The notes under the pieces were generated by a model. The model did no database searches. It was given only the letters and a program-made list of their open reading frames with translations, and was not told the origin of the DNA. DNA of 64,000 bases from JAWVFM01 sp963739355 (lineage in GTDB: Bacteria > Actinomycetota > Thermoleophilia > Solirubrobacterales > 70-9): positions 682,001-746,000 of the forward strand of contig CAVUAD010000006.1 in the NCBI GenBank assembly GCA_963739355.1, in the 5' to 3' direction. A program made the position numbers and the translations under genes. Positions 1 to 13,155 of this stretch are shown piece by piece (within the stretch, counting starts at the first letter, position 1; every line of letters begins with the position of its first letter).

Positions 1-1
1 G

Positions 2-139
2 GCGATGAAGTACAGCCCGCGATTCGTCAACTGCATGCGGGTGAAGGTACCGGGCGGGTCGGCGGGCCAGCCGGGCTGGTCCCGGGCGTGGCGCAAACCG
101 CCCGGTGAAGCCACAACGCCCGGTCGTCGGGTCAAGTAG
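2..139 (+). CDS. possible C-terminal fragment of an unknown protein
   Basis: An open frame enters from the left edge and ends at a TAG at 137-139, giving about 45 residues rich in Arg, Lys, Pro and Gly. No domain is recognisable. The opposite strand also has a short open frame from an ATG near 39 running off the edge, so the coding strand is not settled. This stretch could equally be non-coding. Confidence 0.2.
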   Translation, partial: AMKYSPRFVNCMRVKVPGGSAGQPGWSRAWRKPPGEATTPGRRVK

Positions 140-198
140 GCACCAACTCAGCACACGCAGCGCGACTCGCGCGCGCCCCTGCCCGCCATGGTCGGAAC

Positions 199-1182
199 AT
201 GCCCGACGCTTCCGACTTTGACCGCGCTATCCGCGGCGAAAGTCAGAAGCGTGCTCTGCGGGGAGGTCCGCACCCGCACTCCGTCGTTGCCTGGCTCGCC
301 TCGCGCCAGCACGGCGTCGTCGCGAGACGGCAGCTCCTGGAGCTCGGGATTGGGCGCGACGTGATCGACCGCATGCTCGCCACGGGGAGCCTCCACCCCA
401 TCCACCGAGGCGTTCATGCCGTCGGCCACCGACTGACAAGCCGCAAGGGCAGGTGGATGGCGGCGGTGCTGGCCGGCGGCGTGGGAGCGGCCCTTGGCCA
501 CCGCTCGGCCGCGGAGCTCTGGGGAATCCTGAGGGCCGGGGGTGGCCCCTCCCACGTGATTCTCAGGGTGTCGCGACCGTCCCGAGGCATGATCCGCTTC
601 CACTGCTCCCCCGTCCCCGCCGACGAGGTGACCACGCACGAAGGAGTCCCGGTGACGACGGTCGCCCGCACCCTCCTCGACCTCGGACCAACCCTCTCCC
701 CCACCCGCCTCAAGTCGGTCATCGACGCCGCGGAGAACCGGCGCCTCGATGAAGCCGTCTCTCTCGTTGAGCTCGTAGAGCGATACCCACGACGGGCAGG
801 TGCGGCTGCGATTCGCCGCATCGTCGCGGAGCGACGCATCGGAGTCGACGTCCCGCGCCAGGAGCTCGAGCTCCGCTTCGCTGAGTTCGTCGAGCGGTTC
901 GGAATCCCACGCCCGGCAGTGAACGGACTCGTGGAAGCAGGCGGCCGGAGCCTTGAGGTCGACTGCGTGTGGCCACAAGCGCACCTCGCGGTCGAGCTCG
1001 ACAGCCGCGCGCACCATGGCAACGCGAGCGCATTCGAGGAGGACAGGGCACGCGATCAGGCGTTGATCAGCGAGGGATGGCGCGTGATGCGAATCACCTG
1101 GAAACAGCTGCACGCTGAGCCGGAGAGAATCGCCCGGATGCTGAAGCAGGCCCTCGGCATGCTCTCGTCACAGCGCTTCTGA
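199..1182 (+). CDS. AbiEi-like antitoxin domain / DUF559 endonuclease-like protein
   Basis: This 327-residue protein has an N-terminal AbiEi-type winged-helix region (about residues 27-75, with LLELGIGRDVIDRML and IHRGVHAVG) and a C-terminal DUF559 domain of the Vsr/PD-(D/E)XK-like fold (about 225-320; LEVDCVWPQAHLAVELD, then EEDRARDQ and WRVMRITW). Family knowledge links the N-terminal domain to type IV toxin-antitoxin antitoxins; DUF559 is a predicted nuclease. No AbiEii-like toxin gene lies next to it. The ATG at 199 is the only good start. Codons 4-18 come from repeat copy 1 and the TGA stop lies inside repeat copy 2, so the gene and its repeats look like one cassette. Biochemical function is unproven. 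Confidence 0.8.
   Translation: MPDASDFDRAIRGESQKRALRGGPHPHSVVAWLASRQHGVVARRQLLELGIGRDVIDRMLATGSLHPIHRGVHAVGHRLTSRKGRWMAAVLAGGVGAALGHRSAAELWGILRAGGGPSHVILRVSRPSRGMIRFHCSPVPADEVTTHEGVPVTTVARTLLDLGPTLSPTRLKSVIDAAENRRLDEAVSLVELVERYPRRAGAAAIRRIVAERRIGVDVPRQELELRFAEFVERFGIPRPAVNGLVEAGGRSLEVDCVWPQAHLAVELDSRAHHGNASAFEEDRARDQALISEGWRVMRITWKQLHAEPERIARMLKQALGMLSSQRF
207..251. repeat. 45-nt imperfect palindrome, copy 1 of a flanking direct repeat
   Basis: The 45 nt can fold as a hairpin: outer arms CGCTTC/GAAGCG, then GACTTT/AAAGTC, then ACCGCG/CGCGG. The same 45 nt recur at 1174-1218 in the same orientation with only two differences, at positions 7 and 39, which face each other in the stem (C opposite A here, T opposite G in copy 2). 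This copy lies inside the first codons of the DUF559 gene and encodes part of its N-terminus. Confidence 0.85.
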
Positions 1183-1218
1183 CTTTGACCGCGCTATCCG
1201 CGGCGAAAGTCGGAAGCG
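1174..1218. repeat. 45-nt imperfect palindrome, copy 2 of a flanking direct repeat
   Basis: It matches 207-251 at 43 of 45 positions in the same orientation. It holds the stop codon (1180-1182) of the DUF559 gene. With copy 1 it frames the gene almost exactly, as expected for a small mobile or recombining cassette, or for a gene that picked up a repeat at each end. Confidence 0.85.
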
Positions 1219-1287
1219 CTCGGGCGAGTGCGCTCCTCGTTCGCTTTGCCGGATAATGAGTCACGAAACGGTGACGAGGAGGCCCAG

Positions 1288-2592
1288 ATGAGCGTTGCGC
1301 AGAAGGACGGGATCGACCAGCGGTCCCCCATGTCCCAGATCACCTACGAGGACCTCTACCGGCGCTGGGAGGAGGGCAACTGGAAGGCGACGGACATCGA
1401 CTTCGCGGCCGATCGCGACGGGTGGGCGGGGCTCAGCGACATCCAGCGCCGCTCGGCGATGTGGATCTTCTCGATGTTCTTCTACGGCGAGGACCGGGTG
1501 GCCGACGACCTCTCTCCTTACATCGACGCCGCCCCCACCGAGGAGCAGAAGTACTTCCTCGCCACCCAGCAGGTCGACGAGGCCCGCCACGCCGTGTTCT
1601 TCCACCGCTTCTTCAAGGAGGTCATCGGCACGGGCGAGACCCTCAGCGAGACCATCGCCTCCACCCTGCCCGAGCTCAACTGGGGCTACCGGGGCGTCTT
1701 CGACCGGCTCGACCGCATGGCCGTCGAGCTGCGCCGCGATCGCTCGCTGCCGAAGTTCGCGCAGGCGATCACCCTGTACCACCTGGTCGTCGAGGCCACC
1801 CTCGCCCAGCCCGGCCAGCACTACATCGAGGACTACGTGGCGAAGACGGAGATCATGCCCGGGTTCGCGTCGGGAATGCACAACGTCTCACGCGACGAGC
1901 AGCGCCACATCGGCTTCGGCGTCAAGACGCTCTCCGAGCTCTTCGCCCAGTCGGACGAGTGCAAGGAGGCAGCCGTCGAGATCCTCCGCGAGGTCCTGCC
2001 CTACTCGCTCGGCGTCTTCACGCCTCCCGGCTGGGACGAGCGCTACACGCGCGAGTGGGGGTTCGAGCTCGAGGACATCTTCGCGTTCGCGGTGAAGTCG
2101 GTTCGCGCGAAATGGCGCGCCACGGGCTACCCGCTGGAGGACATGCCACCGGACGTCTTCCCGGTCGATCCCGAGTTGCCGGAGACCGAGATCGCCGCGC
2201 GCCAGCTCACGCTCCTGAAGGCGGGCGTCATGGGCAATCCCAACGCCCGTCCGCAGGCCGATCCGGAGGTCCAGCGGATCTACTTCGACCTGGTCTCGCG
2301 ATCGGTCGACACGCGGGCGGTCAACGGCAGGCCGATGACGATCCAGTGGCGCTTCTCCGACGCCGACCCGTGGCATGTCGTGGTCAACAACGGCTCGACC
2401 CGCGCCGAGCCCGGCGAGGCGGCAGCCGCCGACGTCACCCTCGAGTCGAGCTGGGCGGACTGGATCGGCTTCTCGCTCTACGGGACGAAGCCGTGGCGGG
2501 CGCTGCTCTCGCGGCGCGTGCGCCTGCACGGCAGGCCCTTGCAGCTCATGCGGATGACGCGGGTCTTCCCGCGGCGCCCGGTCGCGGTCTGA
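1288..2592 (+). CDS. ferritin-like diiron (R2-like) protein with C-terminal SCP2-like domain
   Basis: The start at 1288 is preferred because GAGGAGG lies about 7 nt upstream; an in-frame GTG at 1228 lacks such a site. The 434-residue product has an R2-type four-helix diiron domain (about residues 15-300) with the expected ligand set: Glu68, Glu98/His101 (DEARH), Glu169 and Glu204/His207 (DEQRH). Residues about 345-434 resemble an SCP2 sterol-carrier domain. R2-like proteins of this kind are oxidases or oxygenases rather than certain ribonucleotide reductase subunits, and no R1 gene is near. The SCP2 part suggests a hydrophobic or lipid substrate. It converges on the TetR gene with 7 nt between the stops. 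Confidence 0.8.
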   Translation: MSVAQKDGIDQRSPMSQITYEDLYRRWEEGNWKATDIDFAADRDGWAGLSDIQRRSAMWIFSMFFYGEDRVADDLSPYIDAAPTEEQKYFLATQQVDEARHAVFFHRFFKEVIGTGETLSETIASTLPELNWGYRGVFDRLDRMAVELRRDRSLPKFAQAITLYHLVVEATLAQPGQHYIEDYVAKTEIMPGFASGMHNVSRDEQRHIGFGVKTLSELFAQSDECKEAAVEILREVLPYSLGVFTPPGWDERYTREWGFELEDIFAFAVKSVRAKWRATGYPLEDMPPDVFPVDPELPETEIAARQLTLLKAGVMGNPNARPQADPEVQRIYFDLVSRSVDTRAVNGRPMTIQWRFSDADPWHVVVNNGSTRAEPGEAAAADVTLESSWADWIGFSLYGTKPWRALLSRRVRLHGRPLQLMRMTRVFPRRPVAV

Positions 2593-2599
2593 GCGCACG

Positions 2600-3241
2600 C
2601 TACTCCGCGCAGAAGAGCCAGCGCGCGACCTCGACGCCGGTCGCGTCCGCCTCGCTGAAGTCCCGCTCCGGCTGCGTGATTCGCTGGAAGATCCCGCCGT
2701 CGCCGGCTGCCATGAGGTAGGTGACGACAGCCTCCGCGTCGAAGCGCAGCCGCAGGACGCCCTCGCTCTCCTTCACGCGAAGCACGTCCGCGAGCTCGCC
2801 CCGCGTTCGGTTGAAGAGCTCGCCGAGCTCGCGCCTGATCTCGGGCTGGTGACGGCCGGCGACGAACAGCTCGGACATGTTGTAGGTGTGCCCCTGGCGC
2901 TCGCCGAACGCCTCCTCGAACGCCGAGACGAGGATCGCGATCAGCTCGTCCACGCTCCGCGCGCCGGCAAGAGCGTCGACCAGGCTCTGCACCCGGAGCT
3001 CCGTGTCGCGCCGGATGACCTCGATCAGCAGCCGTTCCTTGGTGCCGAAGTAGTAGTGGAGAAGCCCGCGGCTCACCCCGGCCTTCGCCGCGACCCGCTC
3101 GAACGTGGAGCCGGCGACGCCCACCTCGGTGACGGATTCGCGCATGGCCTCGATGATGCGCGTGGCGCGCGCACCTTTGAGCGACCGTACGGGCGGTGCC
3201 TCGGCCGCCGCGTCGTCGGAGACGTGACTCTTCGTTTTCAT
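2600..3241 (-). CDS. TetR-family transcriptional regulator
   Basis: This 213-residue protein has a TetR DNA-binding domain at about residues 26-72 (FERVAAKAGVSRGLLHYYF, then TKERLL) and an all-helical ligand domain after it. The ATG at 3241 follows a purine-rich GGGAGGGGT. It converges on the diiron/SCP2 gene, so regulation of that gene is possible but not shown by any shared promoter. The ligand cannot be predicted. Confidence 0.9.
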   Translation of the reverse strand: MKTKSHVSDDAAAEAPPVRSLKGARATRIIEAMRESVTEVGVAGSTFERVAAKAGVSRGLLHYYFGTKERLLIEVIRRDTELRVQSLVDALAGARSVDELIAILVSAFEEAFGERQGHTYNMSELFVAGRHQPEIRRELGELFNRTRGELADVLRVKESEGVLRLRFDAEAVVTYLMAAGDGGIFQRITQPERDFSEADATGVEVARWLFCAE

Positions 3242-3289
3242 ACCCCTCCCGGGTCTCCGAGGAGCGCGCCGGGACGGCGAGTCTAGAGG

Positions 3290-3346
3290 CTGAGACCAGG
3301 TTGAGACGAGGTTGATACTGACATCCGGAACCCGGCGTCATAGCTT
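3290..3346 (+). promoter_or_regulatory. promoter with three 11-bp direct repeats (TTGAGAC type)
   Basis: Three consecutive 11-mers (3290-3300, 3301-3311, 3312-3322) carry TGAGAC, TTGAGAC and TTGATAC at the same offset. The third runs into CTGACA (3319-3324), which is 16 nt from TAGCTT (3341-3346), a plausible -35/-10 pair. The same arrangement, with identical spacing, occurs at 50166-50222. Seven-base repeats with 4-base spacers are typical of OmpR/PhoB-type response-regulator sites; the regulator itself is not identified. Confidence 0.6.
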
Positions 3347-3385
3347 CTGTTTTCAGGGAGCAACCAACAACGGCAAGGAGCCAAG

Positions 3386-3847
3386 GTGCAACTTCGAACA
3401 CGCATACGGCCAGGACATCGCGGCCTACTGGCAGGTGTCATCACAGCCGCGGCCTTCCTCATCGCCGGCTCGGCGGCCATGGCCTCCACCACCAAGTTCT
3501 TCCAGTCGCCCTCGCACAACATCGGCTGCGTGATCGTGCGCGGAGGACATGGCGCCGGCGGCGGCGGTGCGCGCTGCGACATCGCCGAGCACACCTGGCA
3601 GGCCCCGCCGAAGCCGCACTCGTGCGACCTCGACTACGGCAACGGCCTCGAGGTCGACAAGCACGGCAAGGGCCACTTCGTCTGCGCCGGAGACACGGTG
3701 CTCGGCCAGGGCCCGGTTCTGAACTACGGCGACGCGATCAACTTCGGCCACTACAAGTGCAAGTCGAAGACGAGCGGAGTGCGCTGCCGCAACCGCAAGA
3801 GCGGCCACGGGTTCAAGCTCTCGAGAGAGCGAGCCGTCCGCTTCTAA
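3386..3847 (+). CDS. secreted DUF6636-type protein
   Basis: The product has 153 residues from a GTG at 3386, with AAGGAG upstream. A signal peptide is clear: basic RTRIRPGHR, hydrophobic LLAGVITAAAFLIAGSA, then a likely cut after SAAMA. The mature part has the DUF6636 pattern of paired cysteines and a conserved ending (SPSHNIGCVI, ARCDI, HSCDLDYG, HFVCAGDT, HYKCKS, VRCRNRKSGHGFKLSR). Such proteins are exported and of unknown role; the cysteines probably form disulfides. The promoter with 11-bp repeats lies just upstream, suggesting signal-dependent expression. Confidence 0.8.
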   Translation: MQLRTRIRPGHRGLLAGVITAAAFLIAGSAAMASTTKFFQSPSHNIGCVIVRGGHGAGGGGARCDIAEHTWQAPPKPHSCDLDYGNGLEVDKHGKGHFVCAGDTVLGQGPVLNYGDAINFGHYKCKSKTSGVRCRNRKSGHGFKLSRERAVRF

Positions 3848-3849
3848 AT

Positions 3850-3885
3850 GGTGTCAGACACCCTTCATTAAGGGTGTCTGACACC
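3850..3885. repeat. REP hairpin (GGTGTCAGACACC type)
   Basis: Arms 3850-3865 and 3870-3885 are perfect 16-bp complements around the loop CATT. The core GGTGTCAGACACC recurs at 44767-44779 and, as GGTGTCAGGCACC or GGTGCCTGACACC, at 31902, 31953 and 45392. It begins two bases after the stop of the DUF6636 gene. A REP-associated transposase is encoded at 44771-45337. Confidence 0.85.
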
Positions 3886-3892
3886 CTCAATG

Positions 3893-3923
3893 GAAGACGC
3901 CGGCGCTTGGCGCCGGCGTCTTC
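3893..3923. terminator. strong hairpin between convergent genes
   Basis: Thirteen-base perfect arms (3893-3905 and 3911-3923, GAAGACGCCGGCG and its complement) enclose the loop CTTGG. It lies between two converging genes and could end transcription in both directions. No long T-tract follows. Confidence 0.65.
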
Positions 3924-3950
3924 GAGCGTGGTTGCCTTAGCGAGCGGACG

Positions 3951-4415
3951 CTAAGAGGAGCTTGCGGCGGCCTCGGTCGCGCTCGCGGCCGAGCCGCTGC
4001 CGTTCACGGTCGTCGTCGAGGTGTACTCGAACTCCTCCTCGGCTCCGAAGAGCTTGTCGAGCACCGCCTTGCGCGCGCCCTCGCTGACCAGCATGGCGAT
4101 GATGGCCCCGACCACGGCGATGGCAAGCAGGCGAGTCCAGCGGCGCTTGCGCTCCTCCTCGCGAATTGCCTCGGATGCCGCGCGCAGCTGCTCCGCCGCC
4201 TTGCGGAGGTCCTTGTGGACCTTCTTGTCGTCGAGCAGGGCAGTCGTCGGCGCCTTGCCGTTGTTGAGGCGCCCGTAGGCGCTTCTCGCGGAGTCGTAGG
4301 CACCCCGGATGTTGTCGCGCAGCTCAGCGTCCTCGATCAGCTTGCGCACGTACGGATTGGACGCCAGGCCCTCCGCCGTGTCGCGTGCCGAGCGCGCCTT
4401 GCTTGTCTTCGCCAT
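3951..4415 (-). CDS. single-pass membrane protein, unknown function
   Basis: The product has 154 residues. A polar, helix-prone N-terminal half (about 1-90, ending in an EERKRR cluster) is followed by one membrane segment (about 94-112, LLAIAVVGAIIAMLVSEG) and a Ser/Thr/Ala-rich tail. The short basic stretch before the membrane helix predicts the N-terminal half in the cytoplasm. The ATG at 4415 is preceded by GAGGAG, and TATAAG (complement of 4454-4459) is a possible -10. It follows lon on the same strand but seems to have its own promoter. Confidence 0.7.
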   Translation of the reverse strand: MAKTSKARSARDTAEGLASNPYVRKLIEDAELRDNIRGAYDSARSAYGRLNNGKAPTTALLDDKKVHKDLRKAAEQLRAASEAIREEERKRRWTRLLAIAVVGAIIAMLVSEGARKAVLDKLFGAEEEFEYTSTTTVNGSGSAASATEAAASSS

Positions 4416-4471
4416 CAGCAGTTCTCCTCGTTAAGTAAGCGGTCTGTTCAGAGCTTATACCCGCAGGAGAG

Positions 4472-6878
<2,407 letters not shown>

Positions 6879-6886
<8 letters not shown>

Positions 6887-7334
6887 CGTCGATCGGCACG
6901 CGGGTCGTCGTCGCCGGCTGCGTGCGAAGCGGCAGCTCGACGCGGAGCACTCCGTCCTCGTATGTGGCGCGCGCCTCCTCCGCGACCACGTCGGCGCTGA
7001 GCCGGATCCTGCGCCGGAACGGGCCGGCCTCGATCTCCACCTGCTGGTAGACCCGGCCGGCGGTCTCCTGCATCGCGCGCTCGCCGCTGATCGCCAGGTC
7101 GCGCCCGGAGACCTCGAGGTTGACGCTCTCGAGCTTGACGCCGGCGAGCTCCGCCGTCACCACCGCCTTCGGGCTGCCGTCCTCGTCCGTGTAGTAGAGG
7201 TCGACGCGGGGCGCGAACGCCGCCTGCATGCGGGCGCGCCCGCGCGTTCCGGCTCCCCACGCATCGCTGAACAGCTCGTCCATCTCGCGCCGGACGCGCT
7301 CGAAGTTGAGAAGCAGGTCGCGCTGCCTGGCCAT
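6879..7334 (-). CDS. hsp20: small heat-shock protein (Hsp20/alpha-crystallin)
   Basis: The product has 151 residues with a central alpha-crystallin domain (about 45-140): FAPRVDLYYTDED, VTAELAGVKLESVNLEV, FRRRIRLSADV and the end motif YEDGVLRVELPL. It is an ATP-independent holdase that keeps unfolded clients soluble. It is the first gene of the hsp20-lon unit, pairing a holdase with a protease. The start at 7334 lies 8 nt after a TAAATT box, suggesting little or no leader. Confidence 0.92.
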
Positions 7335-7342
7335 CGCCAGGG

Positions 7343-7348
7343 AATTTA
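7343..7348 (-). promoter_or_regulatory. -10 box (TAAATT) for hsp20-lon
   Basis: On the minus strand TAAATT ends 8 nt before the hsp20 ATG. No clear HspR (HAIR) or CIRCE repeat was seen, so heat control is not explained by this sequence. Confidence 0.4.
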
Positions 7349-7377
7349 GATGAGTGACCCCATCCGGCGAGAGGAGT

Positions 7378-8172
7378 TCAGACCTCGAAGACTGCGCTTT
7401 CGCGGGCGATCTCGACCGCGCCGCCGAACGCCGCCTCGCCCTGCTTGCGAGCCCACGTCTCGTCCAGCTCGTCGGAGATGTGGGTCAGGACGCAGCGCTT
7501 GGCACCCGCCTTGCGAGCGTGCTCGCCCGCCTCGCCCGGAGTGAGGTGGCCGCGGATGCCGGTGCGCTCCGGGCGCGGCAGGGTCGCCTCGATCAGCAGG
7601 AGGCTGGTGCCCTTCGCGATCTCGATGAGCTCGTCGGTTGGCCGGCAGTCGGCGCTGAAGGTGAACCGCGACCGGTCCACCCGTGAGCGGATGTCGACCG
7701 CGTAGGTGGTGATGAAGTGAGGCACCTCCCGGAAGCGGATCTCGAACGAGCCAAGCCGGGACTTCTCGCCCGGGTCGTACTCCGAGAGGTCGAAGGCGGA
7801 CTCGATGAGGTCCTCGTTCCCCCAGCTGCCCACCAGGCGCCGGAAGGTGGCGATGGCGCCCGGTGGCGCCAGGAGCGTCGGGCGCGCGGGACTGTCCGTG
7901 CCGGGCCACGGCGGCACCGGAACCGGCTGCTGGCGCGGCGCGTAGGTGAGCGCGTAGGAGTACGGGACCAGGTCGAGGGTGTGATCGGCATGCAGGTGGG
8001 TGATCAGGACGCCGTCGAGCTCGGTGTAGTCGAGGTGCTTGCGGAGCTTTCCGAACACGCCGTTGCCGCAATCCAGCAGCAGCGACGTCTCGCCGTCCTG
8101 GACCAGGTATCCGCTGCACGCCCCGTCGACGTCCTGCCATGCCGGCGACTTGCCGAGGACGGTGATCCGCAT
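7378..8172 (-). CDS. MBL-fold hydrolase of the ribonuclease Z-like type
   Basis: The 264-residue product has a beta-lactamase-fold metal site: HLHADH near residues 59-64, a later His in EVPHF, Asp in FSADCRPTD, and a final His in VLTHIS. This HxHxDH pattern binds two metal ions. The overall form matches small RNase Z/arylsulfatase-like or cyclic-nucleotide phosphodiesterase-like members, so the substrate is uncertain. The ATG lies 6 nt after TAGATT, indicating a leaderless mRNA. A role in removing the product of the nearby cyclase is an untested idea. Confidence 0.8.
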   Translation of the reverse strand: MRITVLGKSPAWQDVDGACSGYLVQDGETSLLLDCGNGVFGKLRKHLDYTELDGVLITHLHADHTLDLVPYSYALTYAPRQQPVPVPPWPGTDSPARPTLLAPPGAIATFRRLVGSWGNEDLIESAFDLSEYDPGEKSRLGSFEIRFREVPHFITTYAVDIRSRVDRSRFTFSADCRPTDELIEIAKGTSLLLIEATLPRPERTGIRGHLTPGEAGEHARKAGAKRCVLTHISDELDETWARKQGEAAFGGAVEIARESAVFEV

Positions 8173-8178
8173 CGGCTG

Positions 8179-8184
8179 AATCTA
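8179..8184 (-). promoter_or_regulatory. -10 box (TAGATT) for the MBL hydrolase
   Basis: On the minus strand TAGATT is followed by 6 nt and the ATG at 8172. This matches the leaderless spacing calibrated on the SRP RNA promoter. Confidence 0.5.
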
Positions 8185-8257
8185 ACCCCGCGGGACGCCC
8201 GGCTTCGCACCAACACGCCCACCGGGTGGCCGCCCTCGATCATCCAGGCCCCCGCGT

Positions 8258-8263
8258 TATCGT
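8258..8263 (+). promoter_or_regulatory. -10 box (TATCGT) for the cyclase gene
   Basis: TATCGT is followed by 7 nt and the GTG at 8271. It supports 8271 over an in-frame GTG at 8226, which lies upstream of the box. Confidence 0.5.
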
Positions 8264-8270
8264 CAAGCGC

Positions 8271-11512
<3,242 letters not shown>

Positions 11513-11516
<4 letters not shown>

Positions 11517-11929
11517 GTAGCGCTGCGCGCCTCGGCCTCGCGAAGGCGCCGGGCGAGCGTCTCCATGATCGCCCAGGCGGCCTCGGGGTGCTCGATGACG
11601 AAGCCCTTGAACTCCCACGCCGCGATGCCGCGGCACTGGAGGTCCGTCGCGGCCACCACGGACGCGGAGCGCGGCCCGTCGTCGATTAGGGCGATCTCGC
11701 CGAAGTAGTCGCCGGGCCCGAGCGTGCGCACCTGGCTGCCGCCGATGCTCACGTTCGCGTTCCCGGTCTCGATGAGCCAGAAGCCGGCGCCGCCCCTGCC
11801 CTCCTCGAGCGCGGTCTCACCCTCCGCGAAGGTCCGCTCCGACATGCGCTCGACGAGCTTCGCCAGCTGCTTGCGGTCGATCCCCGCGAACATCGGCACC
11901 CGGCTCAGCATCTCGGCCGTTTCGCTCAT
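11513..11929 (-). CDS. cyclic nucleotide-binding domain protein
   Basis: The 138-residue protein is almost entirely one cNMP-binding domain: FAEGETALEEG, then the phosphate-binding cassette FGEIALIDDGPRSASV with its Glu and Arg. No DNA-binding domain follows, so it is not a full CRP regulator; it may gate a partner. The stop overlaps the end of the convergent cyclase gene by 4 nt, and the pairing suggests a local second-messenger module. The ATG lies 8 nt after TAGGAT. Confidence 0.88.
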
Positions 11930-11937
11930 CGCGACGG

Positions 11938-11943
11938 ATCCTA
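11938..11943 (-). promoter_or_regulatory. -10 box (TAGGAT) for the cNMP-binding gene
   Basis: On the minus strand TAGGAT is followed by 8 nt and the ATG at 11929. It is the same hexamer as the SRP RNA -10. Confidence 0.5.
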
Positions 11944-11963
11944 TTCCTTCGCGCGTGACTGGA

Positions 11964-12215
11964 TCAGGCGCTCACGAGCGGTGGGGCTCCACCCTCACGC
12001 GGGAGGAGCGGCGGCTGGACTGGCGGGACGAGGCCGTTCGGGCCGTCGGCCCGGAACGTCGAGCAGGGAGCGTCGAGTGCCAGCGCGCAGAGCATGTGGC
12101 GATGAAAGAAGCACCGGCTGCAGCTCGGCTCGCCCTTGCGCGCGCGATGGCTCTCGCGGCGGGTGAGACCAATCGCATCGGCGATCTCCGCGGGTGGGCG
12201 CTGAACCTCGATCAA
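11964..12215 (-). CDS. small cysteine-containing protein, unknown function
   Basis: About 83 residues from a TTG at 12215, preceded by AGGAGG about 10 nt upstream; an upstream GTG at 12272 would add 19 residues. The centre holds CSRCFFHRHMLCA and APCSTFRAD, four cysteines and two histidines that could bind zinc or form disulfides. The tail is proline-rich. I do not recognise a named family. It is divergent from the hydroxylase gene and shares its upstream region, which holds a 16-bp palindrome. Confidence 0.5.
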   Translation of the reverse strand: MIEVQRPPAEIADAIGLTRRESHRARKGEPSCSRCFFHRHMLCALALDAPCSTFRADGPNGLVPPVQPPLLPREGGAPPLVSA

Positions 12216-12291
12216 GACCTTCTGCCTCCTCTGCCAAACGACTCGATGAACCGGGGGGCACAATGGCACCACCCGGTAGGACGCGGAGGCA

Positions 12292-12307
12292 CGATTTGCG
12301 CAAATCG
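12292..12307. promoter_or_regulatory. perfect 16-bp palindrome, candidate operator
   Basis: CGATTTGCGCAAATCG reads the same on both strands. It lies in the 219-nt space between two divergent genes (starts 12215 and 12435). Position and symmetry suggest a dimeric repressor site; no regulator is known for it. Confidence 0.45.
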
Positions 12308-12376
12308 CCCGGGTTTCGTTAACAGCCGGTGACGAGAAATCACGGCCTTTGCGGCAAACCCCGCCGGCGGCAGGCA

Positions 12377-12425
12377 GTTAGGTCACCCTAACCGGGATCG
12401 CCGGCGCTGGCCTCGCCGGTAGAAT
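12377..12425 (+). promoter_or_regulatory. promoter of the hydroxylase gene with a dyad
   Basis: TAGAAT (12420-12425) ends 9 nt before the ATG at 12435. A dyad GTTAGG-N4-CCTAAC at 12377-12392 lies about 28 nt upstream of it, roughly at the -35 and further up, where a regulator could act. No good -35 hexamer is seen. Confidence 0.45.
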
Positions 12426-12434
12426 CAGCGGCGC

Positions 12435-13061
12435 ATGTCGCAGGAGCGCACATCCCGCCTCAGCGCCTCCCCGCCGCTCTTCGAGAGCCGGTTCCTCGAT
12501 TTCTTCTCGAGGATCCATCCGTCCGTGCCGGCGCTCATCTTCGGACCGGTGGTAGTCGCCGGGATCTGGCTTGGCGCCGACCGCGGTTACTCGGCCGGCG
12601 AGCTCGTCCTCTACGTCGCGCTGGGCCTCTTCATCTGGACGCTGACGGAGTACTGGCTGCACCGTCTCGTCTTCCATTGGGAGCCCGACCACCCCATCGG
12701 GGCGCGACTTCACTTCATCATCCACGGCGTCCATCACGACCACCCCAACGACCGCCTTCGCCTCGTCATGCCTCCCGGCGCGAGCCTTCCCCTGGCGGCC
12801 ATCTTCTTCGGGCTGTTCGTGCTGATCTTCGGCACGCCGGGCGCCTACCCCACCTTCGCCGGCTTCATCCTCGGCTACCTCGCCTACGACTACACGCACT
12901 ACCACGTCCATCACCACGTGCCGACGACGAAGCTCGGCAGGCGCCTGCGCGAGCAGCACATGCGCCACCATTTCCAGGACCATCGCTACGGGTACGGCGT
13001 CTCCACGCCCCTCTGGGACTTGGTCTTCCGCACTCTCCCGCGCCGCCGCCGGGGCGACTGA
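12435..13061 (+). CDS. fatty acid hydroxylase / sterol desaturase family membrane enzyme
   Basis: The 208-residue protein has four or more membrane helices and the histidine boxes of the family: HRLVFH, HGVHHDH, HYHVHHH and HMRHHFQDHRYGYG, which hold a diiron centre at the cytoplasmic face. The ending VSTPLWDLVFRTL is typical of fatty acid 2-hydroxylase-like members. The likely reaction is O2-dependent hydroxylation of a lipid acyl chain; the substrate is not proven. It has its own promoter. Confidence 0.85.
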   Translation: MSQERTSRLSASPPLFESRFLDFFSRIHPSVPALIFGPVVVAGIWLGADRGYSAGELVLYVALGLFIWTLTEYWLHRLVFHWEPDHPIGARLHFIIHGVHHDHPNDRLRLVMPPGASLPLAAIFFGLFVLIFGTPGAYPTFAGFILGYLAYDYTHYHVHHHVPTTKLGRRLREQHMRHHFQDHRYGYGVSTPLWDLVFRTLPRRRRGD

Positions 13062-13155
13062 CACACACTTTCACCCTCACTCACACGTCCGGGAATTTCA
13101 CCGGCTGTTACGGTGTGAGTAACTACTACTGGTGGCAATCGAAGGTGGGACACCC

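Noticed and set aside
7335..7377. HspR or CIRCE site before hsp20
   Set aside because: No inverted repeat of either consensus was found; only a -10-like box is seen.
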